Shown here one piece after another: positions 7,668 through 11,881 of a stretch of DNA of 11,881 nucleotides. The position numbers and the translations under genes were made by a program. The DNA is taken from positions 1 to 11,881 of the forward strand of contig JAGALG010000225.1 in assembly GCA_017848075.1 (NCBI GenBank), in the 5' to 3' direction. Each line of letters begins with the position of its first letter. Position 1 is the first letter of the stretch. The notes under the pieces were generated by a model that saw only the letters and a list, made by a program, of their open reading frames with translations, was not told the DNA's origin and ran no database searches. The stretch is from Oscillospiraceae bacterium. Lineage in GTDB: Bacteria; Bacillota; Clostridia; Oscillospirales; Ruminococcaceae.

Positions 7668-8381
7668 CTATACCAATTCTCCGGCCAATTCTCCCCGCAG
7701 CTGACGCAGAATCCTCTTCTCCAATCGGGAGATATAGGATTGGGAAATTCCGATGATATCGGCCACCTCTTTCTGGGTATGTTCCTTCTTTCCTCCCAAG
7801 CCAAAACGCAGTTCCATAATCAGTCTTTCCCTCTCATCCAGACGACTGACCGCCCGACGAACCACCCGGCGTTCTGCGTCACTTTCCAAATCCCGACTGA
7901 CCGTATCACTGTCCGTGCCCAGCACATCGGACAATAGGAGCTCATTGCCGTCCCAGTCCGTATTCAGCGGTTCATCGATGGACAGTTCGTGGCGACGATT
8001 TTGATTTTTTCGCAGAAACATCAGAATTTCATTCTCAATGCAGCGGGAGGCATAGGTAGCCAGTTTGATCCCCTTTGCCGGAACAAAGGTATTGACGGCC
8101 TTGATCAGCCCAATGGTGCCGATAGAAATCAGATCCTCCACATTGATTCCTGTGGAATCGAATTTTTTTGCTATGTAAACCACAAGACGCAGATTGTGAG
8201 TGATCAACTGCTGTCGGGCCCAAGGATCCTTTTGCTCCAGCAGATGGAAGACTCGCTGCTCCTGTTCGTGATCCAACGGCGCAGGAAGCACCTCCGGTCC
8301 ATTGATGTAATAGAGTCCTTTTTTCTGACTGTGCAGCAGCTGCAGCAACCACAATTTCCCCTTTTTCAGCCATCTGTTCAT
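7668..8381 (-). CDS. sigE: Sporulation sigma factor E precursor (pro-sigma-E)
   Basis: Early mother-cell sigma factor of sporulation. The 237-residue protein starts with a basic, amphipathic pro-sequence of about 25 residues (MNRWLKKGKLWLLQLL) ending near LYYINGPE, the region where SpoIIGA cleaves the Bacillus protein. Region 2 is very conserved (NLRLVVYIAKKF; GINVEDLISIGTIGLIKAVN; KLATYASRCIENEILMFLR), followed by SIDEPLNTDWDGNELLLSDVLGTD, and region 4 includes the helix-turn-helix TQKEVADIIGISQSYISRLE. ATG at 8381 follows GGAGG by 8 bases, and only 12 bases separate it from the spoIIGA stop. In many spore formers sigG comes next; here a terminator and an unrelated ABC-F gene follow. Confidence 0.97.
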   Translation of the reverse strand: MNRWLKKGKLWLLQLLHSQKKGLYYINGPEVLPAPLDHEQEQRVFHLLEQKDPWARQQLITHNLRLVVYIAKKFDSTGINVEDLISIGTIGLIKAVNTFVPAKGIKLATYASRCIENEILMFLRKNQNRRHELSIDEPLNTDWDGNELLLSDVLGTDSDTVSRDLESDAERRVVRRAVSRLDERERLIMELRFGLGGKKEHTQKEVADIIGISQSYISRLEKRILRQLRGELAGELV

Positions 8382-8393
8382 TGCTGATCCTCC

Positions 8394-9209
8394 CTATCTT
8401 GTATTTAGCAATCCTCCGCTCAAAAGCAAAGAACAGCTGTCATCACCAAATGTTTCTTCCTGTAATGCAACATAAAACTGCTCTACCGTCAGTGCTTCCT
8501 CACCATAGATCGTCAGGCGTTCTCCTCGTACAGCCGGCAAAAGTCCCTCCCCACCGACGCTGTGATAGGGCACCATTCGCAGCTTTTCTTTGGGTATCTC
8601 CGCAGAAAGCAGTTTTTTATCCATCAGGATCACGGGCCAGCCACTGAAGGGCTCCCGCAGCAAATTACCGCTGTCCACCAAGCCCATACAGCAAATCTGT
8701 TTCCCCAGCACATGAACCTCCGCCATACAGCGCTGAGGGTGCAGATTTTTCTCCGGAAATAAGCGCTGCATGAGAGAGACAAGTGCAAACCCGCACGCAA
8801 TACACAGCACCAAGGTCAGGGGTGCTACATGAAAATATACAACACCGTTTGCACAGAGCATCCAGCCACGACCTGCCGTCATGCGCAGAGCCAACATTGC
8901 TCCGCCATAAAGGAAAGTCACTGCAAATAAGGTCAGCCAGCCAGCAAAAAAACTCTTCCACCCGCTCCACGGTCGGGCAATCCACTCCATGAAAGCGGAA
9001 AACAGCAGCTTTAGAGACCACAGCACTCCTGTTTTTAACCCGGGAAGAAAAATCAACAGGGAGCTGGCTGCTCCCAACAGAGCCCCTGCCACCAAGCGCT
9101 TTCGGAGCAATTTTCGCCGACAAAGAAGCTGGGCTGACGCAAGAAGCAAATAATCCACCATAAAATTACAGGTCAGCAGCACATCCACATAAACGCCCTG
9201 TGTTTCCAT
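8394..9209 (-). CDS. spoIIGA: Sigma-E processing peptidase SpoIIGA
   Basis: Membrane-bound aspartic protease that removes the sigma-E pro-sequence in the mother cell after receiving the forespore signal SpoIIR. The 271-residue protein starts METQGVYVDVLLTCNFMVDYLLL, the typical SpoIIGA opening. Its N-terminal half has about five membrane segments (near 8-29, 38-56, 61-78, 86-109 and 124-149). The cytoplasmic half carries the catalytic motif GLVDSGNLLREP with active-site Asp179, matching the D-[ST]-G-N motif of the family. It is somewhat shorter than the Bacillus protein, as I recall. ATG at 9209 follows AAAGGGGG by about 9 bases. It sits directly upstream of its substrate gene sigE and behind two Spo0A boxes. 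Confidence 0.95.
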   Translation of the reverse strand: METQGVYVDVLLTCNFMVDYLLLASAQLLCRRKLLRKRLVAGALLGAASSLLIFLPGLKTGVLWSLKLLFSAFMEWIARPWSGWKSFFAGWLTLFAVTFLYGGAMLALRMTAGRGWMLCANGVVYFHVAPLTLVLCIACGFALVSLMQRLFPEKNLHPQRCMAEVHVLGKQICCMGLVDSGNLLREPFSGWPVILMDKKLLSAEIPKEKLRMVPYHSVGGEGLLPAVRGERLTIYGEEALTVEQFYVALQEETFGDDSCSLLLSGGLLNTR

Positions 9210-9232
9210 ACAGAATGCCCCCTTTCTTCTCT

Positions 9233-9266
9233 ATTATAAGAAAATCAAGGGAACCTTTCTGTCGAA
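9233..9266 (-). promoter_or_regulatory. spoIIG-type promoter, -35 region overlapped by a Spo0A box
   Basis: A perfect TATAAT (-10) lies at 9238-9233. No -35 box occurs at 17 bases. TCGACA, a 5-of-6 match to TTGACA, lies 21 bases upstream (9265-9260), inside a perfect Spo0A box. This copies the known Bacillus subtilis spoIIG design, where long -35/-10 spacing makes the promoter depend on phosphorylated Spo0A. Confidence 0.8.
9260..9266 (+). promoter_or_regulatory. Spo0A box (proximal)
   Basis: TGTCGAA, a perfect match to the 0A box consensus TGNCGAA, overlaps the -35 region of the spoIIGA-sigE promoter. Confidence 0.85.
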
Positions 9267-9282
9267 GGAGGACTTGTTTTTT

Positions 9283-9289
9283 TGTCGAA
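9283..9289 (+). promoter_or_regulatory. Spo0A box (distal)
   Basis: A second perfect TGTCGAA in the same orientation, 23 bases from the first (about two helical turns), so both boxes lie on roughly the same face of the DNA. It is upstream of the spoIIGA promoter. Confidence 0.83.
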
Positions 9290-9296
9290 GCGCTGT

Positions 9297-9326
9297 CACC
9301 TGTCAGGGGTTCATCGGCATAGGATA
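9297..9326 (+). promoter_or_regulatory. Possible sigma-K-type promoter for the Cys-rich ORF
   Basis: The plus strand reads cACc, 16 bases, then gCATAGGATA. This fits the Bacillus sigma-K consensus (mACm-N16-gCATAnnnTA) at every strongly conserved position, including the spacing. The predicted start near 9333 would give a leader of about 37 bases before the Cys-rich ORF. An imperfect inverted repeat (GGGTTC-atc-GG / CCGAACCC, 9307-9336) covers the -10 region. The match is a short motif and is not proof. Confidence 0.45.
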
Positions 9327-9369
9327 GTCCGAACCCTTTCCATTTTTAACTCTGAAAGGAGCGATCATT

Positions 9370-9696
9370 ATGCCCTGTAACTGTTCTCCTGCTTTCCAGG
9401 CGGCCACTGCTGCATCTGCAGCCCTTCCCTCCTCATCTTCCATCGATGCTCTTTGCCAGCAGTCCATGAACGATTGTCAGTCCACCTGCTTCGTAGATAC
9501 CCGGGACTGTGTTGGTGGCTGCAGTGGTGAACCAGTCTCCATGCTGGAACCAGCTGTAGGCTCCGAGCTTGCTCTGGAGCGCTGCTGCGATCAAAATGGC
9601 TGCTGTGCACTGTTTCGTGCTTGCTGCCGCAATCCCTTTTGGCCCAGCTTCTCTCATCCAAGCTGGCTCTGCTGTCGGGATCTTTACCGTCAGTAG
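9370..9696 (+). CDS. Small cysteine-rich protein, possible late sporulation protein
   Basis: A 108-residue frame that I do not recognise. It has 15 cysteines (about 14%), starting MPCNCSP and continuing with ALCQQSMNDCQSTC, RDCVGGC, then CC pairs in ERCCD, GCCAL, ACCRN and WLCC. There is no membrane segment or signal peptide. ATG at 9370 follows AAAGGAG by about 9 bases, and a 13-bp bidirectional terminator starts 3 bases after the stop, so the frame has both ends of a gene. Cys-rich composition is known in spore coat crust proteins of Bacillus, and a sigma-K-like promoter lies upstream; function is inferred. Caution: a Cys-rich frame can arise opposite an Ala-rich one, and the minus strand here is also open without a ribosome binding site. 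Confidence 0.45.
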   Translation: MPCNCSPAFQAATAASAALPSSSSIDALCQQSMNDCQSTCFVDTRDCVGGCSGEPVSMLEPAVGSELALERCCDQNGCCALFRACCRNPFWPSFSHPSWLCCRDLYRQ

Positions 9697-9699
9697 CAG

Positions 9700-9730
9700 A
9701 AAAGGCGCTCCCTTACCGGGAGCGCCTTTT
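9700..9730. terminator. Bidirectional terminator between convergent genes
   Basis: AAAAGGCGCTCCC and its exact complement form a 13-bp stem with a 5-base loop, flanked by A and T runs on both sides. It begins 3 bases after the plus-strand Cys-rich ORF and 2 bases after the stop of the minus-strand 4Fe-4S gene, so it can serve both. Its placement supports transcription from the left on the plus strand. Confidence 0.85.
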
Positions 9731-9732
9731 GC

Positions 9733-10614
9733 TTATCTTTTCTTTAATAACTCATCCAAGGTGGAGGTGATCGCCTCGGTTGGACAGGCCGCCTTACAGT
9801 CTCCGCAGCGAATACAAGCCACACTGTTTGGCTTTTCCCAAACTGGGATATCTACGGAACACGCCTGTTGGCATTTACCGCAATGGACACATTTGTCCTG
9901 ATCCACCTTCAGCCGATAGAGCGATATCGGGTTGAAGCAGCCATAGATCGCTCCCAGCGGACACACATATTTACAGAAGGGACGGCTGTATTTGAGGGAA
10001 AGAGCTACGATAATAAGAAGCAATACTGTCTTCCACTGGAATAGAACCCCACAGGCTGCTTGCAAGCCTTCGTTGACTGCCGTCAGTGGAATACCGGCAA
10101 ACAAGGTGCCGCTAGGGCAGATGTATTTGCAGAACCAGGGGTCTCCGATTCCGGTAATTCCCGTCACTACACTGGGCAGCAGAATGACAAAGAGCAGCAG
10201 AAATACATAGGGCAGCTTACTGAGCCAGCGATGACCCGGCAGATTCTTTTTCTTGCTTTTCCGGAACACAGGGATATTATTCAGAAGATCCTGAACCCTG
10301 CCAAAAGGACAGAGCCAACCTCAGTTCAGTCGGCCCAGCACCGTTCCAAACAGCATCAAAAAACCAAAAACATAGCAGGAAAATCGAAAACTGCTGCTCC
10401 CCAGCACAGATTGCAGCGCCCCAATAGGGCAGGCACCCAAAGCTCCCGGACAGGAGTAACAGTTCAGCCCCGGAACACAGATGGCTTTGCTGTTTCCCCG
10501 GTAGATTTTGCCCTGCAGAAAACCGGTAGCGTAACCATTGGTCAATGCAAACCATGCCGCCTGAAACCACGGGCGAATTCGAGCTGTTTTTCGTTGTTTC
10601 TTATCCAATGCCAA
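9733..10614 (-). CDS. Membrane 4Fe-4S electron-transfer protein, with in-frame UGA at codon 98 (selenocysteine or nonsense)
   Basis: One frame of 294 codons, broken only by UGA (10323-10321). It reads as a polytopic 4Fe-4S protein of the NapH/YccM type, which passes electrons across the membrane. Order: cysteine cluster CVPGLNCYSCPGALGACP (C46, C52, C55, C62); membrane segment; first CxxxCP motif, read as UGA98-GWLCPFG; membrane segment; CKYICPSG (C162, C166); membrane segment; CKYVCPLG (C214, C218); then two ferredoxin clusters (C242/245/248/252 and C267/270/273/277). The UGA sits where the first motif needs cysteine, with no frame change. It separates a 97-residue part (10614-10324) from a 195-residue part. 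A GTG at 10269 could open the second part but has no ribosome binding site. The start is TTG 10614 or TTG 10608, overlapping the CXXC gene. Confidence 0.75.
10268..10301 (-). other. SECIS-like hairpin downstream of UGA98
   Basis: In the mRNA, UUCAG/CUGAA forms a 5-bp upper stem around loop GAUCUU. It stacks on a 6-bp lower stem (GCAGGG with CCCUGU, one G-U pair) across a 6-base bulge on the 3' side. The loop begins 31 bases after the UGA with G as its first base. As I recall, bacterial SECIS models ask for G in the first two loop bases and about 16-37 bases from UGA to loop. It is suggestive only, because hairpins of this size are common. Confidence 0.35.
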
Positions 10615-10744
10615 TACACTCCATGCACAAATTTACTGCTTTCTGCAGTACAGTAGCAGCCTCTCCGCGATACACTCCAAAACCGATCAGTGCCAGCGCC
10701 AAAAGTAACAGCCCCAGCTGCAGGATCGTCCTTTTTCCTTCCAT
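10601..10744 (-). CDS. CD1871A-family CXXC motif membrane peptide
   Basis: A 47-residue protein reading MEGKRTILQLGLLLLALALIGFG as its start and CMECIGIG as its end. It has one membrane segment (about 7-24), a short loop, and a CxxC motif (C40, C43) four residues before the C-terminus. This is the arrangement of the small CD1871A-type CXXC proteins of Clostridia, often found beside a 4Fe-4S membrane protein and a TlpA-like thioredoxin, as here. ATG at 10744 follows GGAGG by about 7 bases, 2 bases after the TlpA stop. Its end overlaps the start of the 4Fe-4S gene by 14 bases, implying translational coupling. Its role is unknown; a membrane thiol relay between the two neighbours is my inference. 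Confidence 0.85.
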   Translation of the reverse strand: MEGKRTILQLGLLLLALALIGFGVYRGEAATVLQKAVNLCMECIGIG

Positions 10745-10746
10745 TG

Positions 10747-11364
10747 CTATTCCTCCAGCTGAGAAAGGGCTGTTTCGATCCGTTCTGCCCAGGTATCCTT
10801 ATCTGCAGCACCCATATAGGCATAGTCCACCTGTTTTCCTTCGCTGTCCACAAAAACAGTGGTCGGGAAAGCGGAAATCTGTCCCATGACATTGTAGAAC
10901 AACTCATTGGTTGGAACTACATGGAGATAAGTCGCACCGGTCTGTTCTGCAATGCTCTTGGCATCAGCTACGATATCCGGCAGAACCTCGCCGCTGCTGT
11001 AATCCACTGCGTCACCAACCAAGCCAATAAACTGAACATTCTTTGCCGTATATTCTTCTGCCAGTTCGGCCAAAGCAGGCATTTCCTCAATACATGGTCC
11101 ACAGAAGGTCCCCCAAATATTGATCACGGTCAAATCATAGTCTGCAAAGATGGCCTGAGTCACTTCATTTCCGTCCACATCCTCCGAAGTAAACAGCTGG
11201 AAAGGTCCACGGCGTTCTTCTTCCCTGTCCTCTGTTTCTTCCTCCCTTTGCTCCTCCGTACTTGGAGTAGATTCGGTATTTGTTGTCTCATTTTCTGTAT
11301 GTTCATTCTGAGCACAGCCAGCCAACAGCAGCAAGGCCAGCATGGTAATCAGCCATTTTTTCAT
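10747..11364 (-). CDS. TlpA-like thioredoxin-fold lipoprotein
   Basis: A thiol-disulfide oxidoreductase anchored outside the membrane. The 205-residue protein has a lipoprotein signal, MKKWLITMLALLLLAGC, with lipidated Cys17, then a long acidic, Glu/Thr-rich spacer (18-52), then a thioredoxin fold with the active site WGTFCGPC (C88, C91) and the cis-proline loop FPTT (P167). The likely start is ATG 11364 or the TTG just before it; AAGGAG lies 9-12 bases upstream, so TTG fits the spacing slightly better. The frame stays open to 11574, but that extension crosses the promoter, a hairpin and another gene, and would bury the signal peptide. It is first in an operon with the CXXC peptide and the 4Fe-4S membrane protein, which probably supply reducing power. 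The client protein is unknown. Confidence 0.92.
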   Translation of the reverse strand: MKKWLITMLALLLLAGCAQNEHTENETTNTESTPSTEEQREEETEDREEERRGPFQLFTSEDVDGNEVTQAIFADYDLTVINIWGTFCGPCIEEMPALAELAEEYTAKNVQFIGLVGDAVDYSSGEVLPDIVADAKSIAEQTGATYLHVVPTNELFYNVMGQISAFPTTVFVDSEGKQVDYAYMGAADKDTWAERIETALSQLEE

Positions 11365-11395
11365 CAATCTAAAACACTCCTTTCTGTTTACTTTC

Positions 11396-11423
11396 ATTAT
11401 ACTGAACCGGGCACAAATTGCAA
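11396..11423 (-). promoter_or_regulatory. Sigma-A promoter of the redox operon
   Basis: On the minus strand, TTGCAA (11423-11418) and a perfect TATAAT (11401-11396) are 16 bases apart. The predicted start near 11389 gives a leader of about 25 bases, containing AAGGAG, before the TlpA-like gene. Confidence 0.75.
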
Positions 11424-11451
11424 GTCCCTGCTGGAAGCTTCCAAAACAGGC

Positions 11452-11486
11452 ACAAACCTCCACTGATATGGACAGCGGAGGTTTGT
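11452..11486 (-). terminator. Probable terminator after the small hypothetical gene
   Basis: ACAAACCTCC / GGAGGTTTGT form a 10-bp stem, extended inward by 3 pairs after one mismatch, around a 7-base loop. The tail on the minus strand is GCCTGTTTTGG, a weak T-run. It lies between the hypothetical gene and the TlpA operon promoter. Confidence 0.6.
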
Positions 11487-11519
11487 TTGGGATTATATAG
11501 GAATATAGGAATGATTGAC

Positions 11520-11795
11520 TTAAGATACGCGACGCAGAGCCGGTCTGCTCTCCCGATACAGAGGTCTGCTGCACAGATCGCGGAAGCGCTCGATGGCATT
11601 CTGCTCGGTGAATACATAGCCTTCGTTGCTGCGCTCCGGAAGAACCATGGTGTAACGACGCTCTCCATGGAGGCGATACATGGTCTGAATCTTCCAGCCT
11701 TCTTTTTTCAGCTGTCTCATCAAAGTTTCATCACAGGCCATTCTCATGTCCAGATAGGTTTCGATCATCAGTTCATCGTTATTCCAATTCATCAT
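11520..11795 (-). CDS. Small conserved-looking hypothetical protein (91 residues)
   Basis: I do not recognise this protein. It is 91 residues, highly charged, with no signal peptide or membrane segment. It starts MMNWNNDELMIETYLDMRMAC and has a possible helical stretch DETLMRQLKKEGWKIQ, a strand-like middle (TMYRLHGERRYTMVLPE), and a basic end RPALRRVS. It has two isolated cysteines (C21, C75) and no metal-binding pattern. Two consecutive ATG codons (11795 and 11792) follow AAGGAGG by 8-11 bases, a very good ribosome binding site, and a hairpin follows the stop by about 33 bases. That supports a real gene. It is separated from the redox operon by a hairpin and a promoter, so it is probably not part of it. 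No promoter was recognised in 11796-11881. Confidence 0.75.
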   Translation of the reverse strand: MMNWNNDELMIETYLDMRMACDETLMRQLKKEGWKIQTMYRLHGERRYTMVLPERSNEGYVFTEQNAIERFRDLCSRPLYRESRPALRRVS

Positions 11796-11881
11796 CGTGT
11801 TGTTCCTCCTTGGATGTTGCTGTTTTATGTCTGTCCGTCATGAGAGAACGGCTTTTTTCATTTCATCGTCAAAAGATCATC

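Noticed and set aside
9307..9336. The bulged inverted repeat before the Cys-rich ORF as a riboswitch
   Set aside because: It overlaps the predicted -10 region, so most of it would not be transcribed from that promoter, and it matches no riboswitch class that I know.
9433..9657. Minus-strand Ala-rich open frame opposite the Cys-rich ORF
   Set aside because: It lacks a ribosome binding site and lies past the bidirectional terminator for minus-strand transcription. Ala GCA and Cys TGC codons are each other's complement, which explains the open antisense frame. It remains the main caution for the Cys-rich call.
9733..10269. An independent gene starting at GTG 10269
   Set aside because: No ribosome binding site precedes it, and it would begin in the middle of the domain without the first CxxxCP motif. 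It is better read as the second half of the 10614-9733 gene.
10294..10316. A nearer hairpin (GGCUCUG-U-CC / GG-CAGGGUU) as the SECIS element
   Set aside because: It has a bulged U in the 5' stem, but the loop is UUUU with no G, starts 15 bases after the UGA, and the stem relies on several G-U pairs.
10268..10323. A frameshift as the cause of the split 4Fe-4S gene
   Set aside because: Both halves lie in the same frame. Only the UGA codon interrupts them, and the residues immediately on each side already fit the family.
10747..11574. Long N-terminal version of the TlpA-like protein starting at 11574
   Set aside because: It would run through the operon promoter, a hairpin and the neighbouring gene, and place the lipoprotein signal 70 residues inside the protein.
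1..11881. CRISPR arrays, insertion sequences, tRNA or rRNA genes, phage genes
   Set aside because: No repeated spacer units, transposase motifs, terminal inverted repeats or cloverleaf sequences were found on either strand.

Overview
The window looks like a chromosomal segment from an anaerobic, spore-forming Firmicute, most likely class Clostridia and perhaps near the Oscillospirales. The reasons are: an hrcA-grpE-dnaK-dnaJ heat-shock operon with a CIRCE operator; a spoIIGA-sigE sporulation pair behind two perfect Spo0A boxes; strong GGAGG ribosome binding sites; near-balanced base composition; and a redox operon containing the small CD1871A-type CXXC protein. The genus cannot be read from the sequence alone.

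Layout, left to right. Nearly everything is on the minus strand, so transcription runs right to left. At 1-407 is the N-terminus of an ABC exporter, cut by the window edge. At 524-5302 are dnaJ, dnaK, grpE and hrcA, transcribed as hrcA-grpE-dnaK-dnaJ from a TTGACA/TAAATT promoter with CIRCE at its start point, and ending in a strong terminator just after dnaJ. At 5523-7520 are a FlK-like hotdog thioesterase and, upstream of it, an ABC-F ATPase, probably a two-gene operon. At 7668-9209 are spoIIGA and sigE, which make the membrane protease and the pro-sigma-E of the mother-cell programme. At 9370-9696, the only plus-strand candidate is a small Cys-rich ORF preceded by a match to a sigma-K-type promoter. 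At 9733-11364 is a three-gene redox operon: a TlpA-like thioredoxin lipoprotein, a 47-residue CXXC membrane peptide, and a polytopic 4Fe-4S membrane protein. At 11520-11795 is a small hypothetical gene.

The most interesting observation is in the 4Fe-4S gene. One reading frame is open from 10614 to 9733 except for a single in-frame UGA (codon 98). It falls exactly where the first of three CxxxCP motifs needs its first cysteine. Homology-like sequence continues in the same frame on both sides, and a hairpin with SECIS-like geometry lies just downstream. The gene is therefore either a selenocysteine protein or carries a fresh Cys-to-stop mutation. Second, the ABC-F protein has one canonical ATP site and one site that has lost both the Walker A lysine and the catalytic glutamate. 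Third, the Cys-rich ORF may be a late mother-cell (spore coat) protein.

How the genes relate: HrcA represses the chaperone operon; DnaK, DnaJ and GrpE form one folding machine. SpoIIGA cleaves the sigma-E pro-sequence. In the redox operon, the membrane 4Fe-4S protein would carry cytoplasmic electrons outward to the CXXC peptide and/or the TlpA lipoprotein. No tRNA, rRNA, CRISPR array, insertion sequence or origin was seen, and no gene-free stretch exceeds 300 bases.
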